A stretch of DNA of 64,000 nt, from the NCBI RefSeq assembly GCF_033170155.1, contig NZ_CP137079.1, positions 3,286,001-3,350,000 on the forward strand, given 5' to 3'. Below, piece by piece: positions 52,941 to 61,653 of this stretch. The notes beneath the pieces are model-generated. The model made no database searches. It worked only from the letters and a program-made list of their open reading frames with translations, and had not been told where the DNA came from. Origin of the DNA: Raineyella sp. W15-4 (GTDB taxonomy: Bacteria; Actinomycetota; Actinomycetes; Propionibacteriales; Propionibacteriaceae). How positions within the stretch are numbered: position 1 is the first letter of the stretch; each line of letters begins with the position of its first letter. The position numbers were made by a program, and so were the translations under genes.

Positions 52941-55055
52941 ATGGCGAGTTCATCAGCCAGCGACATCGTGAAGGGCGTGGGGGGCGCTGGGAACATCCAG
53001 AGCTTCAGCCATTGCGCCACACGCCTTCGCTTCCAGCTCAAGGACGGCACCAAGGTCGACACCTCGGCCGTCGAGGCGATCCCCGCGGTGATGGGGGCAG
53101 TGCCCCAAGCCGGCGATCGCTACCAGGTGGTCATCGGCGGTGCGGTGACCCAGGTCTTCGAAGACATCCAGAACCTCCCGGAGATGGCGAAGGTCTCCAG
53201 TGGCGAGGAGTCCGACGCCGACGTCAAGGCCGCGGCCCGCGCCAAGGGCCCGCGCGGCAGGTTCGCCTGGCTGGACACCTTCTTCGAGTTCCTGTCGGAT
53301 TCGTTCCGCCCGACCATCGGCGCCCTGCTGGGCGCCTCCCTCTTCATCACCTTCATGGCGCTGATGAGCACCCTGGGGATCATCGGCAACTGGGCCGATC
53401 CCCGCACCGCGCTGCCGCCGTCGTGGGCGTTCGTCAACCTGGCCTGGCAGTGTGTGTTCGTCTTCCTGCCGCTGATGGTGGCCTACAACGCCACCAAGAA
53501 GCTCGGCGCCGACCCGTGGGTCGGCTTCGCCATCATGGCTGTCGTGATGCTGCCCGGCTTCACCGCGCTGAAGGACGCCGCGGTCCAGATGCAGTTCGCC
53601 GGCAGCGAGATCTCGGTGGTGAGCATCTTCGGTGCCCCGCTGACGATCTTCAACTACAGCTCGCAGGTGTTCCCGCCGCTGCTGATGGCCGGTGTCCTCG
53701 GCCCGTTGACCAAGCTGCTGCGCCGGATCATCCCGGAGAACGTCCAGCTGATCTTCGTGCCGTTCCTGTCGATGCTGATCATGATCCCGCTGACCGCCTT
53801 CCTGATCGGCCCGCTCGGCGTCTATGCCGGTGCCGGTCTGGCCAACGCCCTGCGGGCGGTCAACGACTTCTCCCCGCTGATCTTCGCCATCGTCGTCCCG
53901 CTGGCCTACCCCTTCATGGTCCCGCTGGGCCTGCACTGGCCGATCAACGCGATCATGCTGCTGAACATCCAGAGCCTGGGCTACGACTTCATCCAGGGCC
54001 CGATGGGCTCGTGGAACTTCGCCGCCTTCGGCGCCACCGCTGGTGTTCTCTTCCTGTCCATCCGTGACAAGGACACGATGATGCGCCAGACCGCCACCGG
54101 TGCCCTCGCCGCCGGCCTGCTGGGCGGCATCTCCGAGCCCTCCCTCTACGGCATCCACCTGCGCTACAAGCGGATCTACCCGCGGATGCTGGTCGGCTGC
54201 TTCCTCGGTGGTCTGATCACCGGCATCGGCGGCGGCCTGAAGACCAGCGCCTTCGTCTTCACCTCGCTGCTGACCATCCCGGCCTTCAACAACATCCCGC
54301 TGTACGCGCTGTCCATCGGTGTGGCGTTCTTCACCTCGATGATCCTGGTCATCATCTCCGACTACCGCACCCCGGAGCAGAAGGCCCAGGCCGCCGCTGT
54401 CCGTGAGGCGGAGGAGACCGTCCACGCCGCTGCCGTCGAGGCCGCTGCCGAGGCCGCCGCGGCCCAGGCGCCGGCCGTCGAGGCGAGCGCTCCCAGTACC
54501 GGACGCCCGGTCAAGCCCGCGATGCGCCCCGGCGCGATCACCCAGATCGGCGCCCCACTGGCGGGCACCGTGATGCCACTGGAGCACATCCCCGATCCGG
54601 TCTTCAGTCGCGGCACCGTGGGGGCCGGCGTCGGCATCATGCCCACCGGTGACACCGTGGTCGCCCCGGCCGCCGGCAAGCTCCTCGTCGCCCACGAGAC
54701 CGGCCACGCCTTCGGCATCCGGCTGGACAGCGGGATCGAACTGCTGATCCACGTCGGCATCGACACCGTCAACCTCGAGGGCCGCGGTTTCGACGTCAAG
54801 GTCACCACCGGCCAGCGGGTCGAGGCGGGCACCCCGCTGGTGACCTTCGACCGGGAGCTGATCGAGGAGGCCGGCTACTCCCTGGCGACCCCGGTGCTGG
54901 TGACGAACGGCAAGAAGTTCGGCGCCATCACCCAGGCCATCTCCGGGGAGGTGGCGATCGGCACCCCGGTCATCATCGTCAACGCCAAGGCACCGGAGCC
55001 CGAGCCGGAGGCCGTCGCGCCCGCTCCCGCCGAGGCCGTCGGCGCGGCGGAGTAG
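52941..55055 (+). CDS. PTS permease EIIBCA of the beta-glucoside family
   Basis: The 704-residue protein imports and phosphorylates a sugar using phosphoenolpyruvate-derived phosphate. The N-terminal EIIB has its phospho-Cys near residue 25 in SHCATRLRF. The EIIC membrane domain spans about 110-480, with PLGLHWPINAIMLL and ISEPSLYGIHLRYKR. An Ala/Glu linker precedes EIIA (about 540-690), which has HETGHAFGI near 589 and phospho-His near 604 in IHVGIDTVNLEG. Domain order B-C-A is typical of BglF. A CRP-type site lies upstream and a 16-bp hairpin downstream. The sugar (beta-glucoside, sucrose or trehalose) is not decided by the sequence. Confidence 0.92.
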   Translation: MASSSASDIVKGVGGAGNIQSFSHCATRLRFQLKDGTKVDTSAVEAIPAVMGAVPQAGDRYQVVIGGAVTQVFEDIQNLPEMAKVSSGEESDADVKAAARAKGPRGRFAWLDTFFEFLSDSFRPTIGALLGASLFITFMALMSTLGIIGNWADPRTALPPSWAFVNLAWQCVFVFLPLMVAYNATKKLGADPWVGFAIMAVVMLPGFTALKDAAVQMQFAGSEISVVSIFGAPLTIFNYSSQVFPPLLMAGVLGPLTKLLRRIIPENVQLIFVPFLSMLIMIPLTAFLIGPLGVYAGAGLANALRAVNDFSPLIFAIVVPLAYPFMVPLGLHWPINAIMLLNIQSLGYDFIQGPMGSWNFAAFGATAGVLFLSIRDKDTMMRQTATGALAAGLLGGISEPSLYGIHLRYKRIYPRMLVGCFLGGLITGIGGGLKTSAFVFTSLLTIPAFNNIPLYALSIGVAFFTSMILVIISDYRTPEQKAQAAAVREAEETVHAAAVEAAAEAAAAQAPAVEASAPSTGRPVKPAMRPGAITQIGAPLAGTVMPLEHIPDPVFSRGTVGAGVGIMPTGDTVVAPAAGKLLVAHETGHAFGIRLDSGIELLIHVGIDTVNLEGRGFDVKVTTGQRVEAGTPLVTFDRELIEEAGYSLATPVLVTNGKKFGAITQAISGEVAIGTPVIIVNAKAPEPEPEAVAPAPAEAVGAAE

Positions 55056-55081
55056 CCGCCCGGCTCCACCAACCTCACCCA

Positions 55082-55116
55082 CCCGTCCTCCGGACCGTCT
55101 CGGTCCGGAGGACGGG
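55082..55116 (+). terminator. Strong hairpin terminator after the PTS gene
   Basis: CCCGTCCTCCGGACCG (55082-55097) and CGGTCCGGAGGACGGG (55101-55116) form a perfect 16-bp stem with the loop TCT, 26 nt after the stop. Confidence 0.8.
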
Positions 55117-55255
55117 GCCATCTCGGGCTCACGTCCGGCTTCTGATGGGTGCTCCGTTCTGATGGGTGCTCCGTACTGACAGGCTGCCCGCCCCGACAAG
55201 CGGGCCCCGCCCCGACACGCTACCCGTCCACCGCGACCCGGCCCACCGTGGCCGA

Positions 55256-55447
55256 TCCGAAGTCAGTCGTCGAGCAAGAGATGCAACCCCCTGGTGACGC
55301 CATCGGGAACTGTCACGACCGCGATCGGACCGGCCATCCGGCGCAGATCGACCAGATAGCGCCGTTCTCCTCCACAGAGCATCCGACCGGCGGGAGTCGA
55401 CCGTGTCACCCGGGGGGTGAAACACGAGTTCGACAACAGACCTCAGG
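55256..55447. repeat. Inverted-repeat element 2 (about 190 nt, MITE-like)
   Basis: The left end in reverse reads GTCACCAGGGGGTTGCATC then TTGCTCGACGACTGAC (55298 to 55256). The right end (55405-55447) reads GTCACCCGGGGGGTGAAAC then GAGTTCGACAACAGACC. These resemble the two ends of element 1 in the opposite order. The 106-nt interior has no gene. Beyond this element the gap 55448-55520 holds nothing I recognise. Confidence 0.65.
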
Positions 55448-55520
55448 CCGTCGGCGGTCCGCCCTGAGGTCGACGGTCCGCTCTGAGATGACGGCGTGGC
55501 GGCGTGTCACCTCGGCCAGC

Positions 55521-56765
55521 TCAGCGCGCGGCCGGCATCGTCGCGACCAGCTGCTCCAGGTCCGCCGTGAAGGTGTCGGGGTCGGCCACCATCGACAGGT
55601 GACCGGCCCCCGGGATCACCAGGGTCGGCGGGTCACCGAGGTTGCTCCGGGCATCGGCCAGCGACCCACCGGACCGCAGGTCCTTCTCGCCCCAGATCAC
55701 CGCGCGGGGCACGGTGATGGCGCGCAGCTGCTCGGGAGCCAGGTGCAGGACGCCGTCGGACGCCATCCGGGGCAGCGCCGCCTCGGCCGCCCCCTGCTGC
55801 AGTGGACGCAGCCACTCCTCGGCCAGCCCGGAGGTGAGTCCGCGACAGGGTGAGCCGCACTGGGCCTGGATCAGCCGGTCACCCCACCACGAGGACCGGG
55901 TCACCAGCCGATAGGCGGAGATCAGATAGGGCGACCGGATGATCCCGGTGGGCAGCCGCCCGCCGACACCCGCGCTCCCGTCGCCTCCGCTGCCGTCGCC
56001 TCCGCTGCCGTCGGTCCCGCTGCCGTCGCCTCCGCTGCCGTCGCCTCCGCTGCCGTCGGTCCCGGCGGTGCCGCTGCCACCTCCACTGCTGTTGCTGAAG
56101 GGCAGGCCGTCCCCGTCGACGAAGACGATCCCGCCGACATCACCGGGATGTTGCAGGGCCACTCCGCCGACCACCGCCGCCCCCATCGAGTGACCGACCA
56201 GCACCGGACGGTCCAGGTCGAGGGCCCGGACGAACCCGTCGACCAGAGCCACCTGGTCGGTCAGGGCGTAGTGCCCGGTGTACTCGGTGTAGCCGTAGCC
56301 GGCCAGGTCGACCGCGTACACCACGTGGTCCCGGGCCAGCAGCCGGGCCGCCGGCTCCCAGGCGACGGTCGATTCCGCGAAGCCGTGGATCAGGACCAGC
56401 GGGCTGCCCTGTGTGCCCCAGCGCTGGTAGTGCACCCGGATGCCGTCGACGGTGATGTCGGCCCCGGACGGCGCCGGAAGGGTGGCCGGCGGGGTGGTCA
56501 GGGCGTTGAAGCCGACGGAGGCGAGGGTGACGAGCAGCACCAGCGCCACGAGGGCGATCCCCACGGTGCGCAGTCGCCGCCACCAGCGCTGAGCCCTGCC
56601 ACGCCGGGACCTCGCCGGCGCCGCCGGCCGTCCCTCCGCCGGTACCCCGTCGCCAGGGGGCAGGGCTCCCGCGTCGCGGGACCCCGCCGGCCCCGGATCT
56701 CCCGGCGACCCAGGGTCTCCCGACGACACGGGATCTTCCGACGATGCAGCGCGGATCGTACGCAC
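55521..56765 (-). CDS. Alpha/beta hydrolase, membrane-anchored
   Basis: The 414-residue protein has a cytoplasmic Pro/Asp/Gly-rich N-terminus, a TM helix at about 66-88 and an extracytoplasmic alpha/beta-hydrolase domain. The nucleophile Ser is near 193 in VGHSMGAA, the acid is in WGEKD, and the His is in GAGHLSM. IHGFAES carries the oxyanion HG. A loop near residues 232-261 is made of GGDGS-type pentapeptides encoded by 15-nt tandem repeats. The start is GTG 56765 by best fit, without a strong ribosome-binding site. Confidence 0.8.
   Translation of the reverse strand: MRTIRAASSEDPVSSGDPGSPGDPGPAGSRDAGALPPGDGVPAEGRPAAPARSRRGRAQRWWRRLRTVGIALVALVLLVTLASVGFNALTTPPATLPAPSGADITVDGIRVHYQRWGTQGSPLVLIHGFAESTVAWEPAARLLARDHVVYAVDLAGYGYTEYTGHYALTDQVALVDGFVRALDLDRPVLVGHSMGAAVVGGVALQHPGDVGGIVFVDGDGLPFSNSSGGGSGTAGTDGSGGDGSGGDGSGTDGSGGDGSGGDGSAGVGGRLPTGIIRSPYLISAYRLVTRSSWWGDRLIQAQCGSPCRGLTSGLAEEWLRPLQQGAAEAALPRMASDGVLHLAPEQLRAITVPRAVIWGEKDLRSGGSLADARSNLGDPPTLVIPGAGHLSMVADPDTFTADLEQLVATMPAAR
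55981..56070. repeat. 15-nt minisatellite in the hydrolase gene, arranged as AAB-AAB
   Basis: Six units of 15 nt, TCGCCTCCGCTGCCG (A) and TCGGTCCCGCTGCCG (B), alternate as A-A-B-A-A-B (last unit degraded). The 45-nt supraunit is thus duplicated. In protein this is Gly-Gly-Asp-Gly-Ser. Confidence 0.85.
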
Positions 56766-56812
56766 GCCCCCATGGTGGCACGGGCACCCGCGGCGGCTCC
56801 GAGCCCGCTCGC

Positions 56813-56818
56813 TAGGCT
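56813..56818 (+). promoter_or_regulatory. -10 hexamer TAGGCT of the alkyltransferase-like gene (leaderless)
   Basis: TAGGCT ends 7 nt before the ATG at 56826. Confidence 0.5.
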
Positions 56819-56825
56819 GCCGGGC

Positions 56826-57350
56826 ATGGACGAACGGCTGCGGTGGACCGAGATCGCCACGCCGTTCGGCGGGTTCGTCGCAGCCTGGACCGGTGACGAT
56901 GACCCGGTGGTGCGCGCCGCGGGGTTCGCTCCCATGACGGAGGTGCTGGCTCCCCTCCGCCACGCCGATGTCGCGCCGGCGCCGGGACCCGGGCCGATCC
57001 GTGACGATGCGGAGGGCGTCGTACGGTCCGCGGTGCTCGCCCATCTCGACGGTGACCGGACCGCGTACGACCGGCTGCGCGTCGACCAGCCGGGGGCGGC
57101 CTTCCATCAGGCGTGCTGGGAGGTGATCCGGGCGACCCGGTTCGGGCAGCGGCTCAGCTACGGAGAGGTGGCCCGGGCCGCCGGGGCACCGCGGGGAGCC
57201 CGTGCCGCGGCGAACGCCTGCGCGGCCACCCGGATCTCGTGGATCATCCCGGTCCACCGGGTGATCATGGCCGACGGGTCGCTCGGCGGGTACGGCGGTC
57301 GCGAGGATCTCAAGGAGGCGCTGCTCGACTGGGAGGCGGCGCTGCTCTGA
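56826..57350 (+). CDS. O6-alkylguanine-DNA alkyltransferase-like protein without the acceptor Cys
   Basis: The 174-residue protein matches the Ogt/AGT C-terminal domain: FHQACWEVIRATRFGQRLSYGEVARAAGAPRGARAA and then PVHRVIMADGSLGGYGGREDLKEALLDWE. The family signature PCHRV has Val at residue 143, so it cannot accept an alkyl group in the normal way. This matches the alkyltransferase-like (ATL) proteins, which bind O6-alkylguanine and hand it to nucleotide-excision repair, although known ATLs usually carry Trp or Ala there. A short N-terminal domain is retained. The mRNA is leaderless. Confidence 0.82.
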   Translation: MDERLRWTEIATPFGGFVAAWTGDDDPVVRAAGFAPMTEVLAPLRHADVAPAPGPGPIRDDAEGVVRSAVLAHLDGDRTAYDRLRVDQPGAAFHQACWEVIRATRFGQRLSYGEVARAAGAPRGARAAANACAATRISWIIPVHRVIMADGSLGGYGGREDLKEALLDWEAALL

Positions 57351-57496
57351 CGCGCTACCCCGACGCCACGCCCCGCCGACCCCCGCACCGACCGAACGCC
57401 GCCCCGACCGACGCTGGCCTGGAGTCCCGGCGCGACGCATGATGGTGGCAGGCACCGCCGGGCACCGACCCGACGGCGACCGAGAGGGGTTTCGCT

Positions 57497-58924
57497 GTGA
57501 CGGTCTTCGAACACACCGCGACCTACCCGCATCCCCGTGCCGAGGTGTTCGGCTGGCACGAGCGCCCCGGCGCGTTCGTGCGGCTGAGCCCGCCCGGCTC
57601 GATCGTCACCGTCGACGGCCCCAGCGACGGGATCCACGCCGGATCGCGCCGCGCACTGCGGATCTCCTCTCCACTGATCGCCGCCCTGTGGCCGGGCCGT
57701 ACCATGCCGAGCACAGTGCGGACCGTGCCCGGGCTGCGCTGGCTGGTGGAACACACCGCGTACGAGTCCGGCAGCCTGTTCGTCGACGAACAGGTCAGCG
57801 GCCCGCTGCGCCGCTGGCGCCACGAGCACGTGTTCGAGGATGCCGAGGACGGCGGCACCCGGATCACCGACCGGGTGACGTACGAGCTGCCGCCGGCCCT
57901 CGCCGGGTCGGGCGGCGAGCGCCGGATGCGCCGCTACCTGGACGGGCTGTTCCGGTTCCGGGAGGAGCAGCTGCGCGCCGACCTCGCCCTGCACCGGCAG
58001 CTGTCGGGTGCCCCCAGAGTCGTCGCGGTCGCGGGCGCCTCCGGGACCATCGGCAGCCAACTGACCGCACTGCTGACCACCGGCGGGCACACCGTGCTGC
58101 GGCTGGTGCGCCGCCCCGCCCGCGGCTCCGACGAGATCAGCTGGGCACCGGAGCTCGGCGACCTCGACCCCGCCCGGCTCGCCGGGGTCGACGCCGTGGT
58201 GAACCTCTCCGGACGCCCAATCGTCACCCGGTTCACCCCGACCACGAAACACGAGATCCTCTGGTCGCGGCTCGACGCCACCCGCACCCTCACCCGGGCG
58301 ATCGTCGCAGCCCGACGGGCCGGGGACGGCCCGGCCGCCCTGGTGCAGGCCAACGCCGTGGGCTACTACGGCGGACACCGCCCCGGCGAGCTGCTCACCG
58401 AGGACTCCCCCGCCGGCACCGACTTCCTCGCCGATGTCGGCCGCCGCTGGGAGGAGACCGCCCGCCGGGTCGAGGAGGACGGGGCCCGGCTGGTGGTGTT
58501 GCGCACCGGGACGGTGCTCGGCGCGGCGGCCGGGATGCTGGCCCTGGAGCTGCCGCTGTTCCTGATCGGCGCCGGCGGGCGGATCACCTCCCCGCAGGCG
58601 ATGATCAGCTGGATCGGGCTGGACGACATCACCCGGGCGTACGGGCACGTGATCCTCGACGAGTCCTGCCGTGGCCCGTACAACGCGGTGGCCCCGGAGG
58701 CGGTCATCGCCGGGGCGTTCGCCACCCGGCTCGGGGAGGTGCTGCACCGGCCCTCGCTGATCCCCACACCCGGGTTCGCTCCCGCGCTGCTGCTGGGCCG
58801 GGAGGCGGCGGCCGTCCTGGTGCACACCGATCTGCACGTCTCGCCGGTGAAGCTGGAGGCCGCCGGCTTCCGCTTCGCCCAGCCGGAACTGGTGTCGGCG
58901 CTGCGACATGCGCTGGCTCGGTGA
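57497..58924 (+). CDS. TIGR01777 family protein: SRPBCC domain fused to epimerase
   Basis: The 475-residue protein has an N-terminal SRPBCC/START-like domain (about 1-165, beginning FEHTATYPHPRAEVF) and a C-terminal atypical epimerase (YfcH/SDR39U1) domain with the Rossmann motif VAGASGTIGSQL near 180, NLSGRPI, QANAVGYYG and FRFAQPELVSALR. Members have NAD(P)-binding folds but no settled reaction. The start is GTG with GAGAGG upstream. It converges on the HhH gene with a 22-nt gap. Confidence 0.9.
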   Translation: MTVFEHTATYPHPRAEVFGWHERPGAFVRLSPPGSIVTVDGPSDGIHAGSRRALRISSPLIAALWPGRTMPSTVRTVPGLRWLVEHTAYESGSLFVDEQVSGPLRRWRHEHVFEDAEDGGTRITDRVTYELPPALAGSGGERRMRRYLDGLFRFREEQLRADLALHRQLSGAPRVVAVAGASGTIGSQLTALLTTGGHTVLRLVRRPARGSDEISWAPELGDLDPARLAGVDAVVNLSGRPIVTRFTPTTKHEILWSRLDATRTLTRAIVAARRAGDGPAALVQANAVGYYGGHRPGELLTEDSPAGTDFLADVGRRWEETARRVEEDGARLVVLRTGTVLGAAAGMLALELPLFLIGAGGRITSPQAMISWIGLDDITRAYGHVILDESCRGPYNAVAPEAVIAGAFATRLGEVLHRPSLIPTPGFAPALLLGREAAAVLVHTDLHVSPVKLEAAGFRFAQPELVSALRHALAR

Positions 58925-58946
58925 GCCGAATCTGCCGCGTCAGGCA

Positions 58947-59540
58947 TCAGGCGTCAGGCATAGCCTTCGCGGCCTTGGCCTTCGCCTTCATCTCCTTCTT
59001 GAAGGCGCGGACCTCGGCGAGGCTCTGCTCGTCCACCACATCGGCGATGGAGCGGCGGCAGCCGTCCGCGGCGTAATCGCCGGCCGCCTCCCGCCAGCCC
59101 GGCGCCGACAGTCCGCACTGCTTGCCGAGCAGGGCGAGGAAGATCTTCGCCTTCTGGTCACCGAACCCGGGCAGCTGCTTCAGCCGCCGGAGGATCTCGG
59201 CGCCGGTCGGCTCGCCCTCGGTCCAGATCGCCTCGGTGCGCCCGCCGTACCTGGCGACCACCTCGGCAGCCAGCGCCTGCACCCGCTCGGCCATCGCTCG
59301 CGGGAACCGGTGCACCGCCGGCCGTTCGGCGAACGCCGCGAGGAACTCTTGCGGATCCATCGCCGCGATCGCCGACGGATCGACGGTCCCCAGCCGGTCG
59401 AGCAGCTTCACCGGCCCGGAGAACGCGACTTCCATCGGCACCTGTTGGTCGAGGAGCATCCCGGTCAGCAGGGCGAACGGTTCGCTGCCGAGCAGCGCGT
59501 CGGCCTTCTCGTCACCGACGAGGTGGAGCGTACGCGTCAT
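58947..59540 (-). CDS. HhH-GPD-type protein (DNA glycosylase-like, TIGR03252 type)
   Basis: The 197-residue protein has the helix-hairpin-helix plus GPD layout of base-excision glycosylases: LLTGMLLDQQVPMEVAFSGP and LPGFGDQKAKIFLALLGK (helix-hairpin-helix near 130-145). It lacks the Fe-S cluster cysteines. Members of this uncharacterised group are mostly actinobacterial. The ATG overlaps the MFS stop (ATGA), so it is translated with the transporter above it. The C-terminus is Lys/Ala-rich. Confidence 0.78.
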   Translation of the reverse strand: MTRTLHLVGDEKADALLGSEPFALLTGMLLDQQVPMEVAFSGPVKLLDRLGTVDPSAIAAMDPQEFLAAFAERPAVHRFPRAMAERVQALAAEVVARYGGRTEAIWTEGEPTGAEILRRLKQLPGFGDQKAKIFLALLGKQCGLSAPGWREAAGDYAADGCRRSIADVVDEQSLAEVRAFKKEMKAKAKAAKAMPDA

Positions 59541-61018
59541 GCCGCCATGGTGCCACGATCCGCGGCCCCCGGCGCCACCTCGTCCGGGCCTGGCGCCCCG
59601 CGACGGGCCCGGACAAGGACCCACACCGCGGCCAGCGTGGCCAGACCGGTGGCGACGGCCCCGACGCCGAGCGTGGCCCGGGCGCCGAACTGGGCGCCGA
59701 CCCACCCGATCAGCGGGGCGCCGATCGGCGTGCCGCCCATGAAGACCATCATGTAGAGCGCCATCACCCGGCCCCGCATCGCCGGATCGACCGACAGCTG
59801 GACCGTCGCGTTGGCGCTGGTCATCACGGTCAGCGAGGTCAGGCCGACGAGGATCAGCACGGCGATGTAGACCAGATAGGAGGGGGCGACGGTCAAGCCG
59901 ACCATTCCCAAGGTGAAGCCGCCCAGCGCCCCGACCAGGACCACCATCCGCGGTTCCTTGCGGGAGGCGGCCATCAGCGCCGCCCCCAGGGTGCCGACGC
60001 CCATCACGGTGCCCATCAGGCCGTACTGCTCCGGGCCGACGCGGAACACCTGGGTCGCCATCAGAGCATTGGTGACCTGGAAGTTCAGCCCGAAGGTGCC
60101 GAGCATGAACACCATGAACATCACCAACAGGATGTCCGGCCGGCGCCACACGTACGCCAGGCCGGCCCGGACCGAGCCGCGGCCGCGGGTCTTCGGCGAG
60201 CGATGCAGGTCGGCGGGATCCATCACCACGAGGGCGACCAGGGTCGCGGCGTAGCTGATCGCGTTGACCAGGATGGCCGGCCCGACGCCCCAGACGCCGA
60301 TCATCAGGCCGGCCAGGCCGGGGCCGAGCAGCCGGGACGCATTGAAGGTGGTGGCGTTCAGGCCGACGGCGTTGACCAGGTACGGCTCGGGGACCAGTTC
60401 GGAGACGAACGCCTGGCGGGCCGGGTTGTCGAACGAGGCGACCACGCCACCCAGGGTGGCCAGCACATAGACATGCCACAGCTGGACGGTGCCGGTCAGC
60501 ACCAGCGCCGCCTGGACCAGGGCGACCAGGCCGGCTGCCGTCTGGGTGACCATCAGCAGCTTGCGCTGGTCGAACCGATCGGCGACCGCGCCGCCGTACG
60601 CCGACAGCAGCAGGATCGGCAGGAACTGCAGGCCGGTGATGGTGCCCAGCGCCAGCGACGAATGCTGGGTGAGCTGGGTCAGCACCAGCCAGTCCTGAGC
60701 GACCCGGAACATCCACAGGCCGATGTTCGACAGCAGCATGCCGAAGAAGAACCACCGGTAGTTGCGCACCGCCAACGAGGCGAAGATGCCGTGCGGGGTG
60801 GCGCGGAGGGCCCGACGGGACCGGCGTCGGGCCGCCGCGACGGACGCGGCCGACGTACGGTCGGCATCCTGGCGCGCGACGGGACGCTCAGTGCCAAGGG
60901 AACGCTCGGTGTCAAGGAGACGCTCAGTGCCAAGGAGACGCTCGGCGACGAGAGGACGCCCGAGGTCGAGGGAACGCTCGGTGGCCACGGGACGGGGGCC
61001 GATATCGGTGCGGCTCAT
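59537..61018 (-). CDS. MFS transporter of the MFS_3 (EntS-like) type
   Basis: The 493-residue transporter has a cytoplasmic N-terminus with an irregular ER(S/L)LGTER repeat (about 13-45), then 12 TM helices. Landmarks include RNYRWFFFGMLLSNIGLWMFRVAQDWLVL, GGAVADRFDQRKLL and PARQAFVSELVPEPYL, which place it near enterobactin- and macrolide-export-type MFS proteins. The start ATG overlaps the marR stop (ATGA), so the regulator and pump form an operon. The substrate is unknown. Confidence 0.88.
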   Translation of the reverse strand: MSRTDIGPRPVATERSLDLGRPLVAERLLGTERLLDTERSLGTERPVARQDADRTSAASVAAARRRSRRALRATPHGIFASLAVRNYRWFFFGMLLSNIGLWMFRVAQDWLVLTQLTQHSSLALGTITGLQFLPILLLSAYGGAVADRFDQRKLLMVTQTAAGLVALVQAALVLTGTVQLWHVYVLATLGGVVASFDNPARQAFVSELVPEPYLVNAVGLNATTFNASRLLGPGLAGLMIGVWGVGPAILVNAISYAATLVALVVMDPADLHRSPKTRGRGSVRAGLAYVWRRPDILLVMFMVFMLGTFGLNFQVTNALMATQVFRVGPEQYGLMGTVMGVGTLGAALMAASRKEPRMVVLVGALGGFTLGMVGLTVAPSYLVYIAVLILVGLTSLTVMTSANATVQLSVDPAMRGRVMALYMMVFMGGTPIGAPLIGWVGAQFGARATLGVGAVATGLATLAAVWVLVRARRGAPGPDEVAPGAADRGTMAA

Positions 61019-61563
61019 CGGCCGAGCACCTCCTGCAGCACGGCGGTGGCGGCGGCCAGAACGGCGCGCTGTTCCCCGGAGAGTTCCGAGAGGCGCTGCA
61101 TCATCCAGGTGTCCCGGGCGTTGATCGTCCGTTCGACGACCTCCTCCCCGGCGGGGGTGAGGTGCAGCAGTCGCTGCCGGCCGTCGTCGGGGTTGCCGAC
61201 CTTCTCGACCAGGCCGCGCTCGCACAGGCAGTTGACCGTACGCGTCATGCTCGGCGGGCTCACCCGCTCGGCCTCCGCCAGTTCACCCGGCGTCCACGGG
61301 CGATGCCGTAGCTTCACCAGGACGCTGAACTGGTGCGGCGCCACGTCGGTGTCGCTCTCGAACCGTACCCGCCGGCTGACCTGCTGGCAGACCATCCGGA
61401 CGTCGTTGGCGAGCCCCAGCAGGGCCTCCGTGTCGGACACCACCGGCACCTCTGTTCCCCTCGTCCGTTCCGTATCCCTCGTGCCTTGCGTGTCCGTGCC
61501 TCCATCCGTTCCGGGTCCGGCACCGGCCGGCCCGCATCGTGTGCCGGCCCTCCGGCCGACCAC
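61015..61563 (-). CDS. MarR-family regulator
   Basis: The 182-residue regulator has a 45-residue Gly/Thr-rich leader, then a MarR winged helix: LGLANDVRMVCQQVSRRV, TPGELAEAERVSPPSMTRTV, and NPDDGRQRLLHLTPAGEEV for the wing. The promoter places the start at GTG 61563. An ATG 18 nt upstream lies between the -35 and -10, so it is not used. It heads the marR-MFS-HhH operon and probably represses it. Confidence 0.86.
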   Translation of the reverse strand: MVGRRAGTRCGPAGAGPGTDGGTDTQGTRDTERTRGTEVPVVSDTEALLGLANDVRMVCQQVSRRVRFESDTDVAPHQFSVLVKLRHRPWTPGELAEAERVSPPSMTRTVNCLCERGLVEKVGNPDDGRQRLLHLTPAGEEVVERTINARDTWMMQRLSELSGEQRAVLAAATAVLQEVLGR

Positions 61564-61569
61564 ATCGTT

Positions 61570-61597
61570 AGCATAGTTCATTACCCAAGCTAATCAA
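61570..61597 (-). promoter_or_regulatory. marR promoter with an A+T-rich overlapping operator
   Basis: TTGATT (61597-61592) and TATGCT (61575-61570), both on the minus strand, are 16 nt apart. The GTG start is 6 nt beyond the -10. TTAGC and GCTAA arms flank the spacer, a pattern consistent with a MarR-type autorepression site. Confidence 0.6.
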
Positions 61598-61653
61598 TAA
61601 CGCACAGCAGCCCGATCGGCTCCTCGGGATCGGGCCGCTGGCAGAATCGCCCC

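Noticed and set aside
55981-56070. CRISPR array
   Set aside because: The units are 15 nt without spacers and are coding repeats of a hydrolase.
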